DNA of 64,000 nt, from NCBI GenBank assembly GCA_902793325.1, contig CADBCY010000001.1, positions 124,001-188,000 on the forward strand. Direction: 5' to 3'. Shown piece after piece: positions 1-10,200 of this stretch. Both the position numbers and the translations under genes were made by a program. The stretch comes from an uncultured Eubacteriales bacterium. GTDB lineage: Bacteria; Bacillota; Clostridia; Christensenellales; Aristaeellaceae. How positions within the stretch are numbered: the stretch's first letter is position 1; each line of letters starts with the position of its first letter. The notes beneath the pieces are model-generated. The model did not search any database, was not told the origin of the DNA, and saw nothing but the letters and a program-made list of their open reading frames with translations.

Positions 1-1166
1 ATCGCAATTCCATCCGGAACGCCAGGAACAGCGTCGAAACCTATGCGCGGCTCATCGAGGAAAAGCAGGACTACCTGGACCAATCCCTCTACATGAAGCT
101 GGATTCCCAGAACGAGTGGATGGCGTACAAACAGTACTACATCAAGGTGGATCCGTCGGTGCTGGACGCGTTCCCGAAGGATATGCAGGAGGACCCGGCG
201 GACTACGTGGCGTCGGTGTACACCTCGACGCTGAAGGCGGATCTGAACGCAGAGGAGATGGAAGCGCTGCTGGGAACGGGCAGGAGCGAATTCATCGACG
301 AGCTGGTGGATATCTACGCCGACAACACGACCAATACGGTCACCCTGGAGATCGTCGGCGCTTCGGAGGAAGCCGTCAGAGCGCAGATGGCATACTTCGA
401 CGAACGCCTGTGGGCCGTTTCCAGGCCGCAGGCGCTGAAGATCGGCGAGCACACCCTGACGCTGATGGCGGAGGACACGCTCCTGCGCATGGATGACGAG
501 CTGTCCGACAAGAAGGATGAGATCAACCAGAAGCTGATCGAATTGCAGGAATCGCTGACGGAGCAGCGCGAGACGCTGATCGCCCTGGAGGGGAAGAAGG
601 AGCCCTCCGCGCCGGGGAAGCGCCCCTGGCGCGACGGCCTGATCGGCTTTGTACTGGGCGGCCTGTTGCTGGCGGGCATCTATGCCGCGAAGTACGCCAT
701 GGGCGGCAGGCTGCACACCGGCAACGAACTGGTTGAGCACTACGGCATTCCCGTGTTTGGCGAATACTGGAAGTCCCGCGCCAGGCGCCCCGGCAGGGGC
801 CTGGACAGGCTGTTCGAAAGCTGGGAGCGCCGCCGCGGGGACGCCGACGACGAAGCCGTGCTCGCCGGCATCGCGGCGCTGCTCAGGGAAAAATACGCGG
901 GCGGGAAGGTGCTGCTGGTCGGCACGGTTGCGGAGGAAAAGCTGCGGAGCCTGGCGGAACGGCTGCGGGACGAGCTGGAGGACGGCGTCGCCCTCGACGT
1001 CCGGGCCGGTTTCCCGGCCGACGCTTCCGCCGTTTCCGCCGCCGGAAACGCAGACGCGGTGCTGCTGGTGGAGGAAAAGCACCGCTCCGATACGCGGGCC
1101 ATCGAGCGTGAAATCGAGATCCTCGCGATCGGATCGGCGAACGTGGGCGGCTGCATCCTCCTGTAA
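1..1166 (+). CDS. Wzz/CapA-type polysaccharide chain-length regulator, 5' partial
   Basis: The reading frame is open to the left edge of the window, so the N-terminus and first membrane segment are missing. The visible part has an acidic, mostly helical extracytoplasmic region with a coiled coil (about 480-590), then a membrane helix with a glycine-rich core (about 634-700) and a cytoplasmic domain of about 150 residues. That layout is the Wzz/CapA family, which sets polymer length in capsule or exopolysaccharide export. The cytoplasmic end resembles the last strands of a Wzc/CapB tyrosine-kinase fold (VLLVG early, then VLLVEEK and a REIEIL-like helix), but no Walker A lysine motif is visible, so it is probably inactive or structural. 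A glycosyltransferase follows 90 bases downstream, which supports a polysaccharide locus. The family call is fairly firm and the kinase-like reading is inference. Confidence 0.72.
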   Translation, partial: RNSIRNARNSVETYARLIEEKQDYLDQSLYMKLDSQNEWMAYKQYYIKVDPSVLDAFPKDMQEDPADYVASVYTSTLKADLNAEEMEALLGTGRSEFIDELVDIYADNTTNTVTLEIVGASEEAVRAQMAYFDERLWAVSRPQALKIGEHTLTLMAEDTLLRMDDELSDKKDEINQKLIELQESLTEQRETLIALEGKKEPSAPGKRPWRDGLIGFVLGGLLLAGIYAAKYAMGGRLHTGNELVEHYGIPVFGEYWKSRARRPGRGLDRLFESWERRRGDADDEAVLAGIAALLREKYAGGKVLLVGTVAEEKLRSLAERLRDELEDGVALDVRAGFPADASAVSAAGNADAVLLVEEKHRSDTRAIEREIEILAIGSANVGGCILL

Positions 1167-1256
1167 GAACGCCGAAACGAATTGCAGCGCCGCCCTGACG
1201 GCATGGCGCCATCCACGAGCAGGGGCGCGGGCTTCGCGCCCCGGAAGGAATGCAAT

Positions 1257-2291
1257 ATGATGCGCAGCAACCCCGATGCCGACCTGGTCACCGTCATCGT
1301 CCCGGTATACAACGTCAGGCCCTTCCTCCGGGAAGCGCTGGACAGCGTGATCCACCAGACGTATCCGCGGCTGGAGATCATCGTGGTGGACGACGGATCC
1401 GAGGACGGTTCAGGCGAAATATGCGACGCATACGCGGCAGCTGATCCCAGGATTGCCGTCATTCATCAGCGCAACCAGGGGCTGAGCGCCGCCCGAAACG
1501 CCGGGCTGGAGCGGATGCACGGGCAGGCGCTGGCCTTTCTGGATTCGGACGACGCCTACTGCCCCGCGATGATCGAGACCATGGTCAACGCCATGCACCG
1601 GGAGGACGCGGATGTGGTCGTGTGCAAGCACGCGGATCTGCGCACGGAGCGGCGGATGGTCGCTCCGCGCGCCGCGAGGAAGCAGCCGCCCCTCTCCCCC
1701 GGGCTGTACCCGCGGGTCGAGGCGATGCGGGCGCTGGCGGACCAAAGGCTGGACATGTCCGTATGGAATAAGCTCTACCGCGCGGAGCTGTGGCGCGACC
1801 TGCGCTTCCCGCCGGGAAGGGTCTATGAGGACGTGACCGTCGCCTGGCCGTTGCTCGGCAACTCGGCGCGAATCTGCGTGCTCCCGGATCTTCTGTACCT
1901 GCACCGAATACGCACGGGCAGCATTACCGCATCCGACAACATGCAGTTCTCGAAGGACGAGCTGACCGCCTGGCTGGAGTACGAGTCCTTCATTCAACGG
2001 AACGTGCCGGAGATCTTCTCCGGGGATCAACTGCTGAAGGCCCGCCAGAGCCGGCTTCGGTTCCTGATCTCCTACTATTGCCGGTACGCGCGCGGAGACA
2101 TGCGCAGGGAAGAGAAGGAGCGGATCCGGCAATGGGTCCTGTCCGTCGGCCGGGACGTGCCCGCCCGCAAATGCAGCACCCTCATACGGTATAGCTGGCA
2201 TATGCTGTGCCACCGGCCGGGGCTGCTGCGCGCGCTTTATCCCATTTTCAAGCTGTTCCGAAACGGGATACGGCTGGCGCTGAACCGCTGA
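1257..2291 (+). CDS. Family 2 glycosyltransferase
   Basis: A 344-residue GT-A fold glycosyltransferase that transfers a sugar from a nucleotide donor, probably onto a polysaccharide or lipid-linked intermediate at the inner face of the membrane. The N-terminus has the family 2 signature: VIVPVYN, then VDDGSEDGSG, LSAARNAG, and the metal-binding acidic cluster FLDSDDA at about residues 95-101. The C-terminal third is basic and ends in a short hydrophobic/basic stretch (LLRALYPIFKLFRNG) that may touch the membrane. I chose the ATG at 1257 because GGAAGGAA lies six bases upstream; the frame is open further upstream but without a ribosome binding site. It follows the chain-length regulator with a 90-base gap and is probably co-transcribed. 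The donor and acceptor sugars cannot be read from the sequence. Confidence 0.88.
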   Translation: MMRSNPDADLVTVIVPVYNVRPFLREALDSVIHQTYPRLEIIVVDDGSEDGSGEICDAYAAADPRIAVIHQRNQGLSAARNAGLERMHGQALAFLDSDDAYCPAMIETMVNAMHREDADVVVCKHADLRTERRMVAPRAARKQPPLSPGLYPRVEAMRALADQRLDMSVWNKLYRAELWRDLRFPPGRVYEDVTVAWPLLGNSARICVLPDLLYLHRIRTGSITASDNMQFSKDELTAWLEYESFIQRNVPEIFSGDQLLKARQSRLRFLISYYCRYARGDMRREEKERIRQWVLSVGRDVPARKCSTLIRYSWHMLCHRPGLLRALYPIFKLFRNGIRLALNR

Positions 2292-2421
2292 CTGCATCGC
2301 CCGGGGCCGGGCGACGGCGGTGTCGCGGTTTTTGGTCGCCTCCATGCTGCAGGCGCCGACGGAAGCGGCGTTCTTGCCCGGGCTCGTCCCCAAAAGGGGA
2401 TGGGTCTTTTCCAACTCCCCG

Positions 2422-2450
2422 TTGTGTTTCCGGGGAGGGTATGGTAAAAT
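2422..2450 (+). promoter_or_regulatory. SigA-type promoter for the aspartate kinase gene
   Basis: TTGTGT, a 17-base spacer, then TAAAAT, ending 54 bases before the aspartate kinase start codon. The rest of the 213-base gap from 2292 holds no gene; a short CCCC/GGGG hairpin near 2389-2402 followed by TTTT is a weak terminator candidate for the glycosyltransferase. Confidence 0.6.
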
Positions 2451-2504
2451 GGGAAAGCCTCGGGAAGGAGCGCACAATCCATCGGAAGGAAAGAGACGCG
2501 CAAC

Positions 2505-3824
2505 ATGAAGACAACCGTAGCCAAATTCGGAGGGACCTCGCTGGCGAGCGCGGCCCAGTTCAGGAAGGTCAAAGCCATCGTCATGGGCGACCCGGCCCGC
2601 AGGATCGTGGTCGCCTCCGCGCCGGGGAAGCGCTTCCCGGAGGATGTCAAGGTCACCGATCTGCTGCTGAAATGCTACGGGGAGGCGGCCGGCGGCCATC
2701 CGTTCGAGGCGACGCTGGAGGCCGTGCACCGGCGCTTCCGGGAGATCGTCGCGGAGCTGGGGATCGACTTTCCCCTGGAGGCGGAGATCGCCGCGCTGCG
2801 CGATTCCCTGCAGCGCGAGCCGGAGCGGAATTACGTATTGAGCCGGGGCGAATACCTGAATTCGCGCATACTGGCCGCGTATCTCGGGTTTACGTTCGTC
2901 GATCCCGAGTGGTGCGTCTGCTTCGACGCCGCCGGCAAGCTGGACGCGCCGATGACGAAGCGCACCATGAGCGCCGCGCTGCGGCCGCTGGGGAACGCCG
3001 TCATCGCCGGCTTTTACGGGGCGGACGCCACCGGGCGCATCCACACCTTCTCCCGGGGCGGCTCGGACGTGACGGGCAGCCTGGCCGCGGCGGCGATCAA
3101 CGCGGACCTGTACGAGAACTGGACGGATGTCTCCGGCCTGATGGCGGCGGACCCGCACATCGTCAGCGCGCCCAAGGCCGTCCGGTACGTCAGCTACCGG
3201 GAGTTGCGCACGCTGTCCTACATGGGGGCGTCCGTGCTCCACACCGACGCCGTGCTGCCGGTGGCCGACCTGGATATCCCCATCAACATCCGGAACACCG
3301 ACCGCCCGGACGACGCCGGGACCACCATCGTGCGCAAGCTGCCCAAGGGCGAGACGAAGTACCCGATCATCGGCGTGGCCGGGCGCGTGGGCATGTCGGT
3401 CATCCAGGTGGAGAAGGTCATGGTGAGCGACGAGTCCGGCTTCACGGCGATCATGCTGGACATCCTGAAGAACCGGCAGATCCCCTTCGAGCAGTGCCTC
3501 ACCGGCATCGATACCGTCACCGTCGTCATCCGCAGCGATGTCCTCGCGCCGTACAAGGAGGAGCTGTTCGCGGAGATCCGCGGCAAGCTGAACCCGGACT
3601 ACCTGGGGCTGACGGAGCACCTGTCCATGATCGCCGTCATCGGCGAACGGGGAACCGAATCCTGCGACGCGAACGTACGGGTGCTGCAGGCGCTCGCCGG
3701 CGTGAACATGCCGATCAGCACCATCAACCAGGGCGCGGGCAAGCTGAACCTGCTGGTCGGCGTGCCCGAGGACCGGTACGAGGAGGCCATCCGGGCCATC
3801 TACGCCACGATCGACGAGCTTTGA
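2505..3824 (+). CDS. lysC: Aspartate kinase
   Basis: Phosphorylates L-aspartate with ATP, the first step to lysine, threonine, methionine and diaminopimelate. The 439-residue protein opens with the kinase signature KFGGTS (residues 7-12), has the FSRGGSD substrate/ATP motif near residue 184, and ends with two ACT-like regulatory repeats (from about residue 285) that normally bind the feedback inhibitor. Its length fits the monofunctional, longer class (AK III-like) found in Clostridia. It is a single-gene unit: own promoter upstream, GGAAGGAAAG ribosome binding site, and a terminator hairpin just after the stop. No lysine riboswitch is recognisable in the short leader. The function is certain; which amino acid inhibits the enzyme is not visible. 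Confidence 0.95.
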   Translation: MKTTVAKFGGTSLASAAQFRKVKAIVMGDPARRIVVASAPGKRFPEDVKVTDLLLKCYGEAAGGHPFEATLEAVHRRFREIVAELGIDFPLEAEIAALRDSLQREPERNYVLSRGEYLNSRILAAYLGFTFVDPEWCVCFDAAGKLDAPMTKRTMSAALRPLGNAVIAGFYGADATGRIHTFSRGGSDVTGSLAAAAINADLYENWTDVSGLMAADPHIVSAPKAVRYVSYRELRTLSYMGASVLHTDAVLPVADLDIPINIRNTDRPDDAGTTIVRKLPKGETKYPIIGVAGRVGMSVIQVEKVMVSDESGFTAIMLDILKNRQIPFEQCLTGIDTVTVVIRSDVLAPYKEELFAEIRGKLNPDYLGLTEHLSMIAVIGERGTESCDANVRVLQALAGVNMPISTINQGAGKLNLLVGVPEDRYEEAIRAIYATIDEL

Positions 3825-3830
3825 CGAAGC

Positions 3831-3868
3831 GCCGCCCCCCGGGCAGGGCGGCAAAATCCCGGGTTTTT
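3831..3868 (+). terminator. Intrinsic terminator after aspartate kinase
   Basis: GCCGCCC (3831-3837) pairs with GGGCGGC (3846-3852) around an eight-base loop; a T run follows at 3864-3868 after a 12-base gap, so it is a reasonable but not textbook terminator. Confidence 0.55.
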
Positions 3869-4239
3869 CCGGCGCTGTGGTGCAGTATTTAACAAAAGGA
3901 TGACTCAGGTAATTCACCATGTAACCTTATTTGCGTATAATGACAGTGTAACAGGAACAGCGGGCCCATGTCCGCCCACGACTGATCGAAGCCAAATGAA
4001 TCATGCGGCCGGTGATTCGGATGGTTTGATCCTGCCTCCGAGGAACATCGTCTCCCCCGGGGGTTTTTGTACCACGGCGGCGCGCGGCGGTTTTCCGCGG
4101 CCTGGCGGATTCTGCCGCCGATGAATCATCAAAAACATTGTAAAACCTGCTAAATATGGGTGACAAACTGTACCCATTTCGTGTACTATAATAGTAGAGA
4201 ATTTGTACAAGCACACCGGCCCGATCTCAAAGGGAGCGT
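3869..4239 (+). other. Long structured leader / possible small RNA upstream of the surface protein
   Basis: No gene is convincing in this 370-base stretch. It has a clear promoter at 3913-3941 (TTCACC, 17 bases, TATAAT). The transcript would contain several hairpins, for example GAATCA/TGATTC around 3998-4018, a CCCCCGGGGG-TTTTT element near 4055-4070 that could end a short RNA, and GC-rich stems at 4075-4122. A second TATAAT at 4187-4192, with only a poor -35, lies 48 bases before the surface-protein start. I do not recognise a known riboswitch family. Either the first promoter makes a small RNA of about 120 bases, or the region is a long 5' leader. Confidence 0.35.
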
Positions 4240-7200
4240 ATGCACATGGATAAGCAGATACATGATCTTTCTACACGGAACAATCGAAAGAAGCATTTGA
4301 AGCGGGGAATCGCACTGTTGGCGGTCGTCGTGATGATGTTCACGGTGGATATGCTGAAGCGCAGCGCGCACACGATGCGGGCCGATTCGGTACCCTATTG
4401 CGAATCCGTGGAGCATGAGCACGACGAGACGTGCTACGACGGGGACGAGCTCATCTGCAGGCAGGATGAGCATACCCACGAGGAAGCGTGCTTCGACGAG
4501 CCGGACGAGGTGGAGAACGGGGCTGAATCCGCGCGGGACGACGCGGCGGGCGAAGCCATGGACGGCGACTCCGCCGTGATCGGCGACGTGGACGAGGCCG
4601 CCGAGGAGCTGATCTTCGACCTGAACTATGAGGACGAGGACGAGGAACAGGCCGGGGAAGAAATCGCGTCCGCCAACGGCATGCCGGAGGAGGAGCGCCG
4701 TGAATACGTCCATACCCTCGGCAAGGGGACGCTGCTGAGCAAGCTCATACTCGCCACCGGCCTGCCGGTGAACCCGGGCGACGTGGAAGAGGTGGGCCAG
4801 TCGGAGACCGCCGACAGCCCCGCCGGGCTGATCCTGGTGGAAAAGGTGGGCGGCGATTACCTGATTACCGCCGGCCGCGACTTTGACGAGGCCGAATTGG
4901 CGGTGTTCACCGCGGACGATATCCTGATCGTCAAGCTGCTGAACGGCACGGCGGCCGAGGCCGCCGCGGCGAATTCTGCCGAGGAGGCGGCGCCTGCCGA
5001 ACCCGCGGCTTCGGGCGATGTCGCCGAACCGCAGGCTGCGCCCGCCGCCGGGAGCGCCGAGGGGCAGCCGGAAGCGGCGGCCGATGCCGGGAACGACAAC
5101 GCGCAGCCGGGCGATGCCGCCGAGGCGCAGGACAACGATGCCGCTAATGCGCAGGACGGCGATACATCTTCCGATACTGATACTTCTTCCGATGTCGATG
5201 CGCCGGCACAGGCGGCGGCCGCCGCGGATGCGTCCGACGCGGCACAGGGCGAGGACGCCATCGGAGAGGCTTCTGACGGCGCGGAGGATGAGGATGCGCC
5301 CGAGGGTGCGTCCGACGCGGCGCAGGGCGAGGACGCCGAGGAAGGGCAGGACGAAGCCGAGGCCGAGGACGAAACCAAAGACGAGGCCGAGGACAAGGCC
5401 GAAGAAGAGGCCGAAGAAAAAACTGAAGAAGAAGCCGAGGACGAGGCTGAAGAAGAGGCCGAAGACGAGGCTGAGGACGAGGATTCCGACGAAGGCGAGG
5501 CCGAAGCGGAGGACGCCGCGCGCGTCGCGACCATCGACCTCACCGGCGTGGAGGGCTATCCCCTGTCCCTGCGCGCGCTGATGGCGGAGGCGAACGCCGC
5601 CGATCCGGAGCCCGCAGGGGAGGCCAACGCGGAGGAAACCGACGCGGAGGCGCCCGCAGGGGAGGCCAATGCGGAGGACGCCGCAGGCGAGGCCGAAGCG
5701 CCGGAGGCGGTCGCCCTCGAGGATTGGACCATCGAATACGACGATTCCCTCCTGGCCGTCGAACCGGCGGCGGAGGACTACCTCGTCATGCCGCTGGCGA
5801 GCTTTGACGAGGCGACCGTCCGGGTGCGCGACGGCGGCCTCTGCGTGCTGACGTTGAAGAACTGCGCCGTGCCGGAGGAGGAATCCTCCGAGGACGCGCC
5901 CGAGGAGGAGGACGAGGCATCGGAGGAACCCGGGGAACCCGGCGACGAAAGCGCCCCGACGGCGCACGCCGCGACCATCGACCTCACCGACGTGGAGCAG
6001 TACCCGCTGTCCCTGCGCGCCATGCTGGAGCCGGGGCAGGCGTCCGCCCCCGACGGGGAGGAAGCCGCCGAGGCCAACGACGCCGCGGAGAGCGACGCGG
6101 TGGACGAGGGCGAACCCGCCGAAGCGGACGGCACGGCGAGCGAGGGCGAGGCGGACGACGCGAACGACGCGGAGCCCGCGGTCGTCCGCGCGCCGGCCGA
6201 CTGGATCATCGAATACGACGCCGAGCTCCTCGCGGTGGAGGCCGAGGGGGATGACTACCTCGTCACGCCCATCGCGCCCTTCGAATCCACGACCATCTCG
6301 GTGGACGACGGCAGTGCGCACGCGCTGACGCTGATCAACTATGCCCCGGCGTCGGAGGACGTCGAGCATCCCGCGCAGGAGTTCGAGGCGCGCACCGAGA
6401 CCGTCATCGTCACCGTGAGCGCGCCCGAAGGCGCGTTCCCCGCGGGCACCACCATGACCGTCGTGGACGTGGAGGACGACGGCACCATCGAGAGCGCCGC
6501 CGCCGAGGACTTCAAGGAAGTCAAGCGCATCCACGCGGTGGACATCACGTTCTACGACGCCGAGGGCGTGGAGATCGAGCCCCTGGCGCCCATCTCCGTG
6601 TCCATGGCCGTGGAGGAGGAGCAGATCGAGGAGAACCAGGACGCCGTCGTGGTGCACGTGGACGCCGAGGGCGGCGCGGAGGTCGTGGCGCAGAGCGAGG
6701 GCGCCGAGGCGGAGTTCAGCGCGGGCAGCTTCTCCGTGTATGCCATGGTGGTGCGCGAGACCATCGAGCTGAAGTACATCGCCGACGGCGGCGAGACTTA
6801 CAAGATATCCGTGGGCTACGGCGAGGACGCGAAGATCCCGGAAGGCGCGACCCTGGCCGTGGAAGAGGTGACGAACGAGGACTACCTATCCCAGGCCGAG
6901 GAGGCGCTGGAAGGCGGGAAGCGCATCACGCTGGCCCGCTTTTTCGACATCCGCATCATGGACGGCGAGACGGAGGTCCAGCCCCAGGCGGCGGTGCAGG
7001 TGAAGGTGGAGCTGATGGAGGCGGAGGACGAGCCGACCGCCGAGGCGAACGACGCCGAGGACGAGCACATCATCACGGTGGGCGAGCCCGTGGCCTGCGC
7101 CATGCACTTTGACGGCGAGGAAGCGCCGGAGGTGCTGCAGGCGAAGGAGACGGAGGAGGACGTGGCGTTTCGCGCGGAGAGCTTCTCCGTGTGGGGCGTG

Positions 7201-10200
7201 GTGTACACCGTGGACTTCTATTACGGCAACTACGAATTCCACCTGCCCGGCGAGGGGACGCTCACGCTGAGCGGGCTGTTTGAGCTGCTGGGCATCGAGG
7301 CCGACGCCGGCCAGGCCGAGGAGGTCGTGTTTACCAACCCCGAGCTGCTGGCCGTGCGCCGCATCGAGGAGGACGTCGCCCTGTCCCGGGTCCTGGCGGA
7401 GCTGGGCGCGGAACGGGAAGGCGATGAAGAAGCGGAGGACGCGCAGGAGGACGAGATCATCTCCGCGCCGGACTGGCTGCTGGTCAGCCTCCTGCCCTTC
7501 GATACCGAGGAAGCGCTGACCGTGACGATGTCGGACGGCACGGCGTATGAGATTCGCGTGGAGGATGCGCAGTACTACTCCACGAGCACCGTGACGATTG
7601 ACGGCGTCACCTTCGAGAAGGTCAGGATCTCCGAGCTGGTGAACGGGCAGGCGTACCTCATCTGCGATACCAGAAATATCGATCTGAACCTGCATTATGC
7701 CGTGAATCGGGATAACGGCGACAGCCTGCCCAGGCTCGTTCCCCTGAACGCCGGGATCACGTTTAATTGCGCCTGGTGGAAGGTGGAGGTCGTCAACAAG
7801 GACGCCGGGCTCTACAGGCTCTATACGGGGGAGAACGATCAGAAGCGGTATCTGGATCCCTCGGCTTGGCGACCCTGCTCGCCTAACGAAGCGATTTGCA
7901 AGCTCGAGAAGCCCGTCAACGGAGACGATTTTACGGTGACGATCGGCGCGAAGGAGGGCGCGGGGCACCTGTATCACAATTATAATAACGGGAACTACCT
8001 GGTTAACGACACCAGCAGATCAGCCTATTTGTTCTTCCTCAAGCCCGGGTACGACGTCTGGTTCGACGGCAGCAACGGCGTATACCTCGGCGACAATGGG
8101 CCGAACAATGGCGGAAATACGCTGTATTGGCCAAACAACACGCTGTATACCCGGATCGACAGCAGCTCCAGGGTCAATGGTGAACTCGGCCGGAAGTTTG
8201 AAACGCATGACGTTACCACGTACCAGAACGGCACCGTCACGCTGCCCACGGCGGCCGATTTTGGCAAAACCGCGCTGCAGGTTCCGGACCTGTACGTCCT
8301 CAACGGCTGGTACAACATCAACGCCAACACGGGAGCGGGCTCGTATTACGCGCCGGGCACCACCGTGCCCATCACGCAGGATACCACGTTCTACGCGGAC
8401 TGGTTCCCCGAGCATTACAATATCGGGCAGAACGCGAACGCGTTCGCGACCACCGATACCAATAAGTTCATCGAAACCCATCTGTTCGACTACAACAGCC
8501 TGTTCAACATGCAGAGCATGGCGCTGGATCCGGAGAAGTCCTCCATCACCCAGCGCGGCAATCGGGATTGGTGGGTGAGCAACCCGTCCTCCGATCTGGA
8601 CTTCCTGTTCCTCTATGCCGGCGCGGGCGAGAAAGTTGACGACAAGAAGACCGGCGCTTCCATGAACCCGGCGAGCCGATCAGACCGAAACAGCAGCAAC
8701 GAGGTCAGCACGGACGGCAGGTATTTCACGGGCATTGTGAAAACGGGCATGTGGGGATCAAAGCTGAAGAACGCCCTGTTCTCGCATTCCGACTCGATCG
8801 GGAAGCGGTACGTCGGGTCGGCGAATTTCCTGTATCGCTACGACGACAACAGCGGTTACTATTACTACGACAGCGACAAGCACGCCGCATCCTACAACCG
8901 GGGCGACGGAAGGTTTTATGTCTACAACTATACGAACAGTACCAATAAATCCTACAAAGGCAACGACGAAAAGAACGCAAACGAAGAATTCGGCGACAAG
9001 GCGGATTTCCTGCCGTTTAACTACACGCCGGATGCGAATGGCCGGGTATTGAGCGAAACCTACGGCGCGGTCAACTACTGGTTCGGCATGTCGTCGCAGA
9101 TCAAATTCTTCCTGCCCAACGCCGTGAGCGGGAACAACGCGGGCAACCCGGTCAACTTCTCCGATCACGACAAGGAGATGGTGTACAAGTTTGCCGGCGA
9201 CGACGACGTGTGGGTCATACTGGACGAAGGCACGCAGAACGAAAAGCTGCTGCTGGACCTGGGCGGCATCCACGGCAAGGTCTATGGCGAGATCAACTTC
9301 TCGCGGGGCACGGTGACCGTCGCGCAGGGCGGCATGAAGCTCGTCCGCGACGACAGCATCCTGATCGACGAAGGAAACGGCAAGACGTTCGGCATCATCG
9401 GCTACAATTCAAACCAGAAGCTGGAAGGCAAGGGGACCGTGACCACCACGCCCTTCAGTAGCGAAGTCTCCGAAGGCGACCACACGCTGACGCTCTACTA
9501 CCTGGAGCGCGGCGCGTCACAGTCCAACTGCGCCATCTACTTCAACATTGCGCCCCGGTATTCCCTGCGCTTTTCCAAGCAGGTCGACCAGGGCGACAGC
9601 GCGGCGAACGTCGTCTTTGGCGTGTATACCGATCCCGAATGCAGGCTGGCGGCGGACCTGAAGGATTACTGGAACCCCTCGGTTTCGACGAACCGGTTCC
9701 AGACGGGCTCCGACGGCATCAAGCACTGCACCGGGCTGGTCGCGGGCAGGACCTACTACATCAAGGAGCTGAGCCCTCCGGCGGGCTATCCCGACATGAA
9801 GGACATCGTGCTCAAGCTGGAGCTGGACCCGCACGGCAAGGCCATGCTCACCGTCCCCGAGGAGGCGACGTGGGTGCTGAACACCGAGGGGCTCACCGCG
9901 GTTCCCGACCGGGAGAACACCTATTACCTGGGGAAGGTCGACGGCGATCCGAACATGTACCTGCTCCCCGTCGTGAACAAGAAGGACACCTCCATCACCG
10001 CCAAGAAGGTCTGGGCCCTGCTGGACGGCAAGGATTACAAGACCTTTGACGGCAAGGACATCGTGAAGAACACCTCCGCCTACGCCAGGGTCAAGCTGCA
10101 GCGGTACGTCCTGGACGATGAGACCGGCACGCCGGTGGGCGACCACAAGGTGTGCCTGGTCACGCAGTATTTTGCCAACGACAACAAGCCCTCCCGGGAC

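Noticed and set aside
1410..3920. 836-codon minus-strand frame across the glycosyltransferase and aspartate kinase
   Set aside because: It spans two well-supported genes, their promoter and a terminator, and its composition is antisense-like.
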